DNA of 61,248 bases, taken from assembly GCA_903856085.1 (NCBI GenBank), contig CAIOAT010000031.1:1-61248 (forward strand). Direction: 5' to 3'. Below, in pieces: positions 52,101-59,924 of the stretch (position 1 is the first letter of the stretch; every line of letters starts with the position of its first letter). The DNA comes from Candidatus Omnitrophota bacterium (GTDB lineage Bacteria; Omnitrophota; Omnitrophia; Omnitrophales; Aquincolibacteriaceae). The notes under the pieces are model-generated. The model saw only the letters and a program-made list of their open reading frames with translations, did not search any database and was not told the DNA's origin. Position numbers and translations under genes: made by a program.

Positions 52101-55100
52101 GATCAGGAGCCTGGTTTTGCAGAACATAGCGGCTCAGGGGAATAACGGAGGCTGGTTCCAGGATCGGGAGGTGCTTGAAAATTTCACGATCGATTCGGAA
52201 GGGAAGCTCGTGAACGGCGTTCTCAAGCGCGCGGACGGCGGGATCCAGTATTTTCAGAACGGACAGCTTGTAAAATGGATCTTTAAGAATGGACGTACGG
52301 TGCTTTTTGAAAGAGGTCTCGCGAGTTTTGTGGTCGATCTGGCCCGTGGAAAATTGGAGACCGGCCGTTTTTATTACGACCAGAACTTGCGAGGAGAGAT
52401 GCAGTCCTTTGTTCTCCGGGATAACGAAAGTGAAAGAACATTTGGTTCGGACGGGAAGTTAAAGACCTTGGTCCGGAACGGGCATCGGGTTGTTTTTGAG
52501 AATGGAAGTATCAAGTCCATCAGCGTTTCTGGAGGGACGCTGACGGATCCTGAATTTTCAAGCAGCGGTGAATTATTGAAGGCGCATGTCCTTTTGTTGG
52601 ACGGAACTCAATTTGATATCGACCAAACCCGGGAACAGACTACTGATATGGGGAATGGGGTCCGCGTCACCTATGCGGGATCTTATATCCAGTCGATTGA
52701 AACTCTCCAGAATGGACGCACGGATCTTTCTTATAGCCTAAATGTAATGGGAAAAGTGATGGGTGTCAATGTGACCTTTCGAGAAACGATCGCTGACGCC
52801 CAAACGGGGCAGCCTCGGGTCGTGACGCGCCAAATGTCTCTGTTTGAGTTTCTTCAGAGGCCCGAACGGTCCGTGGAAAAATCCTATCTTTTGAAGGAGA
52901 CACCGGTCTCCATTCTGCCGTCATCGACTGTGGGAGGATTCAGCACAGGGGCGCTTGCTTCCGGAGAAATGACGGAAGGACTTAAAGGGAATTATGGTTT
53001 TGATTCCCAGGCGCGTTACCGTTTCCAGTACACGGATTCTTTCAGTGCGACATTAGGGGTTTCGATCAAGCATGATTCCACGCCGGTCAATGTCTCAGCC
53101 TTTAGTTTTTTGACGCTAACCCTTCGTCAGGATCCAGCCATGGATTGGAATCAGGATTTCGAATTGACCCTGAAATCCCCCTCTCAAGATCCCCTGGGCT
53201 CTTTTTCCATCCAAGATGTCCAAAATGATTATCAAACCTTTGCATTTCCCATGTCGGATAAGACTGGGATCGAAGGAGAAATCGATTTGGAAGTGGCGCG
53301 CGAATGGGATGGTCTCAATAAATCCGGAGCCATTTATTTAAAAGATATTTCTTATGTGGCCCTGAGGACCCTGGGGACGGAGCTATGGGAAGATCGGATC
53401 GGGATCTCCGCTCTAGAGCTTCAGAGTCTTAAGATCGATGCGGACCAGCTGGCTTCAGTGGGTGTTGAAATCGCTTCGCGCAGTCCTCTTGTTTATCCTG
53501 AATTGGCCGCATGGTTCGATATCCCGACGCAACTGGTTTATGGGACGGACCCGAGTCAGGAAGATCAGCTTCTAAGTTTCAAGCGCTTTGACGGCAGTCA
53601 AGTGGAACTGAACGGAAGCGATGTGAGCCGGGTGACTTTGCCGAACGGGATCGTCAATGAATATTCGGCGTCCGGGAATGCGGCGCAGGGAACAATCCTT
53701 GGGCTGGGGGAGGATGCGGGTGACGCGCGGACTGTCAGCTACAGTTACGGCGCTCTCCGGAAGATCACGCAGCCAGACGGCAGGGAATATCTTCTTTCGT
53801 ATGAATTCGATCCGGAAGGAAAAGAGATCACGGTCTTCAAAGATGCGCAAAGCGGAGAGGAACGCCGGTTCAAGGATGGAAAACTTATTTCGTCGGGCGA
53901 TCCCGATCAGTTGAAGACTCATTACACCTATGAGAACGGAGAACTGATCGGCGCGGAACTCACATACCGGGATCGCCTGCTCAACAGTACCCAATATTCT
54001 TTTAATGAGAATGGGACTCAAGTGACGGATGACCGCGGTACGACTTGGTTTTATAACGCCAACGGTGAATTGATCAAGCATATGACCCGAGATGGTTATC
54101 TCTATGAATATTCCGAATATACCCAGGAAATGATCGCGGGCGGAACCTTGGATCCTAACGACTATAAGAGTGCTCTTTATGGCGCTACCGGGCTTCGGGC
54201 AGTCACTTTGAAGGGGTACCAAGCGGCAGATGGTTCCTGGATCTCCTGGAATGGCGTGCAAGGCTCCGAGATCCATTTCGCATCAGGAGCGCAGGGCGTG
54301 AATCTTCAATTCGATGAAGAGCAAAGGATCGAAAGCGGTCAGATTCAGTTTCCGGACGGGATGATCCTTGAGATCGAGAATTTTATTCCGGTTCGCGGAC
54401 GCTTGGCCACCGGACAGACTTTCGAATCCATTCTGCCTCAGGCGAATGATTATGAACTTCTTCAGGACGGGGACGGTACGTATCTCGGATTCCGCTTCAA
54501 AGTGGGGGAAGTGTTATTCACCTACAATACTGCAGGAGAACTGACCAGGACCGAATCGGAGAACGGTATCACCAATGTTTTCACTTATGCCCGCGATGCA
54601 CAAGGAAATCCGGTGAGTTATACGCGGATGGAACGACAACAGATCGCGTTTAATGGTGTGCCTTTTCCGAAAGAAGCGGAGTTGGTCGCGGGGATCAATC
54701 AGAAGCTCATGGATTCCGGCAAAGAAACAGCGGTTCATCAAGGGAGCGGATTCCTGGTGGCGGTTTACAAAGAAGCCACGAACCAGTGGGATGCTTACTC
54801 GGGGACCTTTGCCGTCGAATCGGACCGCATCGGTCTTAAACATTTTCTTTCCGAGATCAAAACAGGAGAATCCGTGGCCGTGGTCGTGTCCGATCCCGCG
54901 TTTTCGCAGGCTGGCAGCGAGATCCTCACGCTTCTGGAAGGTCTCGGGGCGGGACAGGTGCGTTTGGCAGCTGCGAGAAACAGCAAGTGGAGTTTTTTCG
55001 GAAATGAAAATCTGAGCCTGGGGCAGGGATTTGAAAAAGCCGGAGGGGATTCCTTCTCGACCATTACTGAAACAAACTCGTCTCAAAACATCGCAAGCGG

Positions 55101-58100
55101 CCAGATTCCCGCATTCGCGAATGTGAGTATGTTTTTCGAGATGTCCCAAGCCGCTGCCGGGGCCTTTTCCGGTTTTCTCAAAAGTTGTCAGCCTCTCAAA
55201 GCTGCACGTGATCTTCAGTCGATGACCGTCTATGACTCCCAAGATGAGATCGTTTTCTCCAGGCGACTCGACGGGATCAATTCCTTTTATGAACGCGGCA
55301 AGGTTCGCGAGACCTTTGATAAGGACGGGACACTTTTAAGTGTTCAGGAATATTCTTGCCCCGTGTCCGGCTGTCAAAGCTCTGAGGATATGACGCTTAA
55401 AAAGATCACGCTTGTGAAAGCGCGTCAGGACTTTGAGACGCAGGCCGCTCAGATGTCGGATCAAATCGAACAGACCAAATTCGATGCTCTTTATCGGCTT
55501 GCCTGGCAGGATGAGGTGGCGCGTCTTCAAATCAAGGAAAATGTAGATGCGGGCATTACGGAGATCTCGAGCGAGATCTCAAGTCTGGAATCCCAGCGTT
55601 TCCAAAGAGTGAAACAATGCCATCGTGGGTTTTTAGGGATCGGTAAATTTTGTGAGGAGAAAACCTACGAGGTGCCGGGCGTTCAAAGTGCGATTAATCA
55701 GCTCGTGAGTCAGCGCTCGGAGCTCATGATCACAGGCGAGGGACAACTCGCCGCGATCCCGGGCGCCGTGGCGGCCAAGAAGATCGAGATCGAGCAAGCG
55801 ACCGCTGAAAAGATCATGGAGCTTCAGGCGCAGAAAGACGCATTTCTTTTGGATATCCTGCATCAGGAAATGGAGCCGATCATTACGGATTTTTACAGGC
55901 GTATTTTAGGCCGTGACGCGTCCAAACAAGAGTTCGACCTGTGGGTTGATCGTTCCAAGGTTGCCGGGTGGTTGGATGTGGTTCTCCTTCGATCGGAACT
56001 TGAGAGCTCGTCGGAAAAGACGGTTCGTGAGGAGCAAAAGGCAACGATTATTCAGGGCGTCCGGAACTTCCTGGAGAGTTATTTGCCTGCGACCCAGGAA
56101 GTAAAGGTCCAACTTCTCCAGAGCCTTCAACTGAACGCTTCGGAGGTTGTGGCCTTGGATGCAGAGGATGTTGCCAAAATCCTCGAATGGTTGGAAAGCC
56201 GGGACCTTCACTTCGGGCAATCCGCTTTTCTGTCGCTTAAGAAAATTCTGGCTTCCAAAGGCATCGAGGTCCCGACGGAAACGATCGGAAAAGAAACGGT
56301 CCTTATCGATATCCTCACCGGGAGCATTACGCGTTTTACAGACGGCGACCTTTTGATCTCGATGTTCGCGATGGACAGGACCGCGGCTATTCATGCCAAG
56401 GATTTTACAAGCGTGAAATATTCTTATCAGGATCTCAACGCGCTTTTTCAAAATGTCTGTCCCGACCTTCAGGCGGGCTGTTCCTTGCGTCTGATCGCGC
56501 ATGTCGGCGAGGACCATTTCGTGGTGGTAAAACGCGTTACGGATACGCAGGTTATTTATGAGGAGACCGGGAAAGGTGCGGGCGGCGAAGACATGACGGT
56601 GAATAAAGAGGATTTTCTCAAGATCTGGACCGCGAAAGACAATGCCGGTTATCTCATGGTTTCGGAGGAACAGGCGATCCAGGCCAAAAAGCTTTCCGAC
56701 GCCGAGGCCATGAAGATTCGCGGGGCCTTCTTTTTCATATTCTTTGTAGTGTCGCTCGTGCTGACCGCGGCAAGCATGGTCGTTTCGACCTTCAGCCCGA
56801 CTTTCGGAAAGATTTTGGGGTATGCCGCGCTTGTGGCTGGGATCATCGGGATCGTGGGGAGCCTCGGACAGTTCATAGTGCAGGGCGTCAAAATGGTTTT
56901 TTCCAGCATTGCCCAGCAAGGGATTTTTGCGACGATCAAACAAGGGATAGTTTATGTGGGCAAAGTTCTTTTTGAGTCCGTGAAATCCGTCGGTCGATTT
57001 ATCGAGAACGCATTCGCGTTCGTCAAAGGGGGTTTTTCCGGCGGTTTCGGTAATTTTGGGGCCGGGATCACACAGCTGAAGACCTTTTTGATCGAAGGCG
57101 CGGGAAAGATAATTCCCAATTCTGGAGGACTTCGCGAGTTTACTTTTGCGCAGACTGCGGCGAGAGGGCTTATTGCGGCCAGTCTGAATATGGGAGTTTC
57201 GGCGGGGCTGGAGGGATTGGGCCTCGATCCGCGTTTGACGCAACTTGCCGCCGCGTTTGTGGGCGGAGCTTTTCTCGGGATCGGACAGGCCGGTACGAGT
57301 TTCATCCGTTCAGGTCTGCAGAGTTTTGTGATGCAAGGCGTCTCTCAGATGGGACTTCATCTCGGCCTCGCGCCGCCGATCACAGATGCCTTGTCCTTGC
57401 TTGCCGGCACAAGCATGGATTCGCTTTTTAACGGGAATCTGACCATCAATTTGGAAGAGATCGCCCCCACCATGGCCGCCAAACTCACCCTCGGCGGTCT
57501 CGAATTGCTCGGTCGATCCATGGGCCTCGATCCCCGCATTACAGCACTCATTGGATTGCCCATTGCCGCTAGTATCGGTGGAGTCGTGAGTGGGGCGATG
57601 AGCGGCAGCTCATCAACTATATTTAATTCCATCAAGGCCGCACTTTTTAGTCGGGAAACTCTGGGCGGTATTCTTTCTATTGGGTTTGATCTCGCAAGTG
57701 AAAAACTTAATATTAATCCGCTTTTTTCGGCTTTAGGTTTACGTTTGGCTACGGCTGGGGTGATGGGAGCGATCAACCCTGATCAGACGATCATGAGTTC
57801 TATGGCCGAAGCCTTTTTAGAGTCTGTCAAACAACTTAACCCATTTTACGGGATGGATGTAACGAGTCCCGAAAGTCTGGCGGTCTATTTTTCCCAATCA
57901 GTTAACTTTGTTGACTTGATCCAGGAAAAGGGACTCTTGGCAGCGTTGGATTTGTATGCCACGTCTATTTTCAAGAGAGATGCGATTGAATCTATTCTGC
58001 ATCAAGGCGGGCTTGCCGATATCCTTACGGGACGGGCAGAGTATACGGCTGTGAACGGAATACCTGTAAAAGCTATCCACATTGATGCAAACAATGACCT

Positions 58101-59259
58101 TTATTTTTCAACAACGGATGATTCTATCCTTTTAGGGCGGAGAAATGGCAATCAGGTGGAGCGAGGCGCGTTTGTAATCGGCGCCAATGGAAAGTTTTTA
58201 TTAAAAGATGGAGTTGTGGAAACCAAATTCCCTGACGGGATGCATGCTGTTCTGGAAGTAAAAAACGGGCAATCTCATGGTTACCGGGTTTTTTCAGATA
58301 ACAAAGATCTCTTTGAGATTTATGCCACAGGTGGGAATCAAATCGCTTTGAATCCGGACGGTAGTATTTATTCCGCCATTTTTATTAATAAGGTTAACGG
58401 AGCGAGACTCGAGTTTTCGAAAGGCCAGCTTGTTTCTTTGAGCATGACGGCGCCTAGCGGACAGAGCGTTAATGTCAGTGGAATGACACTGGCCCAGTTG
58501 ACATCCATCCAGAAACAAGGGCTTGTCTCTTTTATTGCATCGAACGGAATATGGAATACCAAGCCGGAAGGCGTTTCCCCCGATTATGAGAGTAACCTCG
58601 TAAATCGCTTGGTAGAGCGTGGAGTAGATCCTTCGAGTATTTTCTTGGCACCCATGTATGAAAACGGTAATCCGGTCACAGATACTTTTTCCTGGGTGAC
58701 GGATATGCTGGGCGGAGACCAGCTTACCGATGAGCTTCTCAATAAGCTGGATCAGAAATGGATCACGATGACACCAGCTCAGCGTGATCACGGCGTTGTT
58801 TCGGTGTTGTATTCGGGAAGCCTCAATCCTTTCTTGAAAGCGATTGATAGACGAGACTACAATGTCTCAACGATCATTTCGCTTGGAGGACCATCGATCG
58901 AAGGGACATTTTATGAGGGGCATATTGATAACTCCCATGTAAAGACTTTCGTTAATATTTATGGAGACAAAGATTATGTCCCACTGGCGGGGCCGATTCT
59001 TGGGGGCAATAAATCTTTTGAAGGAATCACGACCTTTAATATCAAAGTCCTTGGCGCTGATCACTTCGATTACTTCCCAGTACCGGATGGAAGTAATAAA
59101 ATCGGAGAGTTCGTAGCGCGTCTTAGTGAGGCTGCGGAAGCGGGAGGAAGCCGATTCAAGCGTTTTTTAAATGCTACGCCCGGCATTTCTTATGATGGCG
59201 AATCGAAAACTTATATAGTGAATCCAAACGAACTCATCTTTGATGGAGGAAACACTTAA
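46156..59259 (+). CDS. Giant modular exported protein (4367 residues) with C-terminal alpha/beta-hydrolase
   Basis: Starts at GTG 46156 with a signal peptide (to about residue 28). Modules in order: right-handed beta-helix (about 115-265 and 362-465); Ig-like segments (522-678); YD/Rhs-like repeats (760-1250); a domain resembling PF10091-type glycoamylase (1270-1710, with LLSAGDEPLHGYQGKIGLPE and YYGVDQAAFVLSLLK); two copies of a jelly-roll-like module (1770-2130 and 2190-2610); more YD-like strands; an ILEI/FAM3-like domain (2836-2966); a coiled coil (3080-3240); DUF4214 (DFYRRILGRDASKQEFDLWV); a C39-like domain without its catalytic Cys (3380-3510, GEDHFVVVKRV); two membrane helices (3523-3583); Gly-rich hydrophobic repeats (3676-3873); and an alpha/beta-hydrolase (about 4135-4349) with likely triad Ser4220 (LYSGS), Asp4271 or Asp4273 (YGDKDYVP) and His4303 (GADHFDYF). 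It looks like a toxin or surface effector. Confidence 0.8.
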   Translation: MKTSFALPLKSMALFIAIVFCWDQVVFGEGATPYDASPIQTAQPATNATGTGQDADLSRLTSNTTTDFLSSSISPLSSPQSAFQQTDHPKIYDEAGKLRSELALDGQTIRHVYEGDAIQEAVDQSAVGDTVLVHAGTYHSHLVLKQGVNLKGEDVKTTIIHGDYAFNAPIIRAIGDNRIEGVTVMGARELPGQSLGAISIEGEGVKVRSNIITGNLSAGIYVHADANHILIEKNFFYGNPVAVKEPKDGNVIRYNTIVGYETASISRISSIRYLANQGFQLGIAYSDSIYSYRIEYSDDGGRTWKCAQTETSPGVLENQIVLANRLGITSWIDNGSATSPGPLDVDMRWYRAVAAESFAGKIGIEILGEQAPVIQNNIIAYQHTQSLWEEAETSPMGTALVEDNVLFHNGEAGDISGQYLPPAINPKTGEGWTGGNILADPEFTNVTSKDFSVAAISPAYGRGAFLPDALVAALDRASFFNVSNRIEKIEDAGQTVGYRVVYAEGSREEFYGDGSSVLDATPPGIRLTSENVFVNQPDYELVYWVDGVEKREGHHLTDGQNSFTIEAGDIFGNKTAQVVHVTLDRTPPAGMLLINDGDEETDSRFVVLSVNATDSSPLKDVRFSLDGGIQWTDWAEFSGMKVVMLPEGEGSKEILCQLGDEAGNIASFSDTIRFTPVPVRPVVQFLSASSVDDPLYLLRYTVNGVEHQETWRLQPGENRLMVCASLGALPSFEEYVVVLNQQDNLLPSMPFVPAIPSDLVSLTAQNGLVLQYQNGNLFGIEKPGEYTLFDATFDAGQNLSGGFLLFENGDRLLYQSGKPFYLLNTRGEKTVYNEDGTVAYVLMPNNKKIRFDYRLDAADKVQSILSAEEAVTSLYDEKGKPVWIKKADGTSIFYQDGLLTMYTDASGNVFHYEVSVLHDGNDLTGYRSELVSVMHAGTSTVVPIATILADLPNYPAVQATLEQQLSRVLEYDAAGNMKKILAGSGETLELQNGLPVSLTSRSGELSTFKNPFSGSQDFFSVSLNGGDLEQFFGSDGQLSEIRLSDGTLFKINGSELDRIELEDGSVLSQLVWNGQNLTGFMRICPDGSKDFYSNSRIITRQDSQGTISNFAYGTSTGAPGFVTTQDGRTYVVRESRNAQGEIERTMELISIQLPGGASIQVQDGKPVQYSEYKSVPVDPVEVPSLLEGRFFVPLVQLTNAQLRELTVDQNGTIFSGQILFNDGTQYLIEDQKIVKQITTFGQLIELDKETLPPIQTMPAAPVAPLTSGETAFRDQLVETQLDYFMNGKGIHVGTGLPIDNLLNGQQSQYSQATLVGFWAEILSSIVTGDYVTARMSRAEALARLEQLLATYEQVQQQAGWNGMVSFFTIIEKNESILDDSGNPTGQTHKVYSYQRRFNQVGFGDVLNLSVSLSSVIGALQGLSFDPALEVLRDHILSSANSILTAQEPGYAAFYNNSGKYFRQVYKLVAGGDGNFEGSMDRVFNEFRSGMVWLAARYPQYSDALKNLNVAVRPFETQQGDMVDIAAPYDGGAFQMFWPLIHVDETQYAEFDVALRNFLYAQAEFVNANGIPGLLSAGDEPLHGYQGKIGLPEAAETDDILKTDIGSIYGVASAFPLAPHYALQFLKNLQAQFPGMSTAAGFVDAIQMQNVTQQDPQTGQMVTVQEPVFSDQYYGVDQAAFVLSLLKTSQGYFGKYLQSTGFRESFDDLYRSLKFNLSPVTKSNLPPSFFSQNTALLYDGGSATPDGLSASLIKQPGFISTISDPELGEGHVFNYVTSTGNFHHMEIEFGEGSTARRMNLQEYFLSPKHSGTATLLLGGMDLDVLNRSSAQGVFYTPGHGYSLSGLMTDPGIGQVRHVTFNFQDPWHPVGLWANYNNMDLSAYDFLSVPVKLGTGTSENVRLKFELKGTGEVFVTEPLTQDWQYLSIPIPKPARAMSQLAISIQPCDGKEITGDFYLGPLSALKIRTSNNIYWETMLGKSESEIRSLVLQNIAAQGNNGGWFQDREVLENFTIDSEGKLVNGVLKRADGGIQYFQNGQLVKWIFKNGRTVLFERGLASFVVDLARGKLETGRFYYDQNLRGEMQSFVLRDNESERTFGSDGKLKTLVRNGHRVVFENGSIKSISVSGGTLTDPEFSSSGELLKAHVLLLDGTQFDIDQTREQTTDMGNGVRVTYAGSYIQSIETLQNGRTDLSYSLNVMGKVMGVNVTFRETIADAQTGQPRVVTRQMSLFEFLQRPERSVEKSYLLKETPVSILPSSTVGGFSTGALASGEMTEGLKGNYGFDSQARYRFQYTDSFSATLGVSIKHDSTPVNVSAFSFLTLTLRQDPAMDWNQDFELTLKSPSQDPLGSFSIQDVQNDYQTFAFPMSDKTGIEGEIDLEVAREWDGLNKSGAIYLKDISYVALRTLGTELWEDRIGISALELQSLKIDADQLASVGVEIASRSPLVYPELAAWFDIPTQLVYGTDPSQEDQLLSFKRFDGSQVELNGSDVSRVTLPNGIVNEYSASGNAAQGTILGLGEDAGDARTVSYSYGALRKITQPDGREYLLSYEFDPEGKEITVFKDAQSGEERRFKDGKLISSGDPDQLKTHYTYENGELIGAELTYRDRLLNSTQYSFNENGTQVTDDRGTTWFYNANGELIKHMTRDGYLYEYSEYTQEMIAGGTLDPNDYKSALYGATGLRAVTLKGYQAADGSWISWNGVQGSEIHFASGAQGVNLQFDEEQRIESGQIQFPDGMILEIENFIPVRGRLATGQTFESILPQANDYELLQDGDGTYLGFRFKVGEVLFTYNTAGELTRTESENGITNVFTYARDAQGNPVSYTRMERQQIAFNGVPFPKEAELVAGINQKLMDSGKETAVHQGSGFLVAVYKEATNQWDAYSGTFAVESDRIGLKHFLSEIKTGESVAVVVSDPAFSQAGSEILTLLEGLGAGQVRLAAARNSKWSFFGNENLSLGQGFEKAGGDSFSTITETNSSQNIASGQIPAFANVSMFFEMSQAAAGAFSGFLKSCQPLKAARDLQSMTVYDSQDEIVFSRRLDGINSFYERGKVRETFDKDGTLLSVQEYSCPVSGCQSSEDMTLKKITLVKARQDFETQAAQMSDQIEQTKFDALYRLAWQDEVARLQIKENVDAGITEISSEISSLESQRFQRVKQCHRGFLGIGKFCEEKTYEVPGVQSAINQLVSQRSELMITGEGQLAAIPGAVAAKKIEIEQATAEKIMELQAQKDAFLLDILHQEMEPIITDFYRRILGRDASKQEFDLWVDRSKVAGWLDVVLLRSELESSSEKTVREEQKATIIQGVRNFLESYLPATQEVKVQLLQSLQLNASEVVALDAEDVAKILEWLESRDLHFGQSAFLSLKKILASKGIEVPTETIGKETVLIDILTGSITRFTDGDLLISMFAMDRTAAIHAKDFTSVKYSYQDLNALFQNVCPDLQAGCSLRLIAHVGEDHFVVVKRVTDTQVIYEETGKGAGGEDMTVNKEDFLKIWTAKDNAGYLMVSEEQAIQAKKLSDAEAMKIRGAFFFIFFVVSLVLTAASMVVSTFSPTFGKILGYAALVAGIIGIVGSLGQFIVQGVKMVFSSIAQQGIFATIKQGIVYVGKVLFESVKSVGRFIENAFAFVKGGFSGGFGNFGAGITQLKTFLIEGAGKIIPNSGGLREFTFAQTAARGLIAASLNMGVSAGLEGLGLDPRLTQLAAAFVGGAFLGIGQAGTSFIRSGLQSFVMQGVSQMGLHLGLAPPITDALSLLAGTSMDSLFNGNLTINLEEIAPTMAAKLTLGGLELLGRSMGLDPRITALIGLPIAASIGGVVSGAMSGSSSTIFNSIKAALFSRETLGGILSIGFDLASEKLNINPLFSALGLRLATAGVMGAINPDQTIMSSMAEAFLESVKQLNPFYGMDVTSPESLAVYFSQSVNFVDLIQEKGLLAALDLYATSIFKRDAIESILHQGGLADILTGRAEYTAVNGIPVKAIHIDANNDLYFSTTDDSILLGRRNGNQVERGAFVIGANGKFLLKDGVVETKFPDGMHAVLEVKNGQSHGYRVFSDNKDLFEIYATGGNQIALNPDGSIYSAIFINKVNGARLEFSKGQLVSLSMTAPSGQSVNVSGMTLAQLTSIQKQGLVSFIASNGIWNTKPEGVSPDYESNLVNRLVERGVDPSSIFLAPMYENGNPVTDTFSWVTDMLGGDQLTDELLNKLDQKWITMTPAQRDHGVVSVLYSGSLNPFLKAIDRRDYNVSTIISLGGPSIEGTFYEGHIDNSHVKTFVNIYGDKDYVPLAGPILGGNKSFEGITTFNIKVLGADHFDYFPVPDGSNKIGEFVARLSEAAEAGGSRFKRFLNATPGISYDGESKTYIVNPNELIFDGGNT

Positions 59260-59792
59260 TGCGACATTTTGGAATAATAGCACTATTTTGCGCCGTAGTT
59301 TTTTTTGGAAGTTTTTTTGATAAAGCCCATGCGGCAAATAGCGTAGGACAAAAAAAATCTGAAGATAGTATTTTGGTTGTTGGAGCAACCTCAGAACAGC
59401 AAAAGGCATTTGAAATGAGTCGGCAAAAAATTCATGAGCAATGGGAGCATATTCGCGTAGCAGGCAAATTAGAGGATGCAGGTAATTACAAAGCGGCTAT
59501 TGAGGAATACAAAATTGCGTTGAAGTTAGCCAAAACCAAAGGGGATACAGCTGTGCCTTTGGCTTCTCTGTTTGAGGTGTATGAAAAAAATGGTGATTAT
59601 CGTTTGTCTCTTGAAGCCATAGATCAATTGATCTTATTAAAACCGAGCTTAGCAACCAAGTATGCTGAGAGGAAGCGAAACCTCCTTCAACAGTTGCAAG
59701 CCTCTGAATCCGACCAACCTCTCTCCGCGCCCGCGTCACAAAGAACAGGTGACAGTCACCCAAAAGGGGACAGGTGGGTTGGCGCGTTGTGA
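59259..59792 (+). CDS. Exported TPR-like protein coupled to the giant protein
   Basis: A 177-residue protein with a signal peptide (to about residue 25, AHA|AN). Residues about 60-150 are two to three TPR-like helix pairs (GKLEDAGNYKAAIEEYKIAL and GDYRLSLEAIDQLILLKPSL). The ATG shares its A with the stop of the giant gene (TAATG), so translation is coupled. Position right after a putative toxin suggests an immunity, chaperone or adaptor role. The last about 20 residues (QRTGDSHPKGDRW) are encoded by a palindromic repeat-like stretch and are probably not original. The start of the gene has no separate ribosome-binding site. Confidence 0.7.
   Translation: MRHFGIIALFCAVVFFGSFFDKAHAANSVGQKKSEDSILVVGATSEQQKAFEMSRQKIHEQWEHIRVAGKLEDAGNYKAAIEEYKIALKLAKTKGDTAVPLASLFEVYEKNGDYRLSLEAIDQLILLKPSLATKYAERKRNLLQQLQASESDQPLSAPASQRTGDSHPKGDRWVGAL
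59748..59775. repeat. REP-like palindrome at the end of the TPR gene
   Basis: GGTGAC-A-GTCACC (59748-59760) is a perfect 6-base palindrome, followed at once by CAAAAGGGGACAGGT. Motifs of this kind occur in REP elements mobilised by REP-associated transposases. Part of it resembles the stem of the terminator at 30735-30780. Confidence 0.45.
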
Positions 59793-59860
59793 TACAAAAG
59801 ACTGAAAGGCATGATATAGAGCGTCCCTTTTTGCCGCTGCTGCCTGAAATGAATAAACTG

Positions 59861-59889
59861 TTCGTTCCGGAAATGATCGGTTGTATAAT
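59861..59889 (+). promoter_or_regulatory. Candidate promoter of the BamE-like lipoprotein
   Basis: A perfect TATAAT at 59884-59889 with a weak -35 (TTCGTT, 59861-59866, spacing 17). Transcription would start near 59896, giving a leader of about 26 bases that includes the G8 ribosome-binding site. Confidence 0.5.
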
Positions 59890-59908
59890 TTAATCACACT
59901 TTTTAAAC

Positions 59909-59924
59909 AGGGGGGGGCTTTATG
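59909..59924 (+). promoter_or_regulatory. Ribosome-binding site made of A-G8
   Basis: A followed by eight G (59910-59917), CTTT and ATG (59922). The G-run is the only possible Shine-Dalgarno sequence, so its length would set ribosome binding and spacing. Confidence 0.5.

Noticed and set aside
55906-57243. 445-codon minus-strand open frame
   Set aside because: Antisense of the giant protein's C39-like and membrane segments; the sense frame has continuous domain logic.
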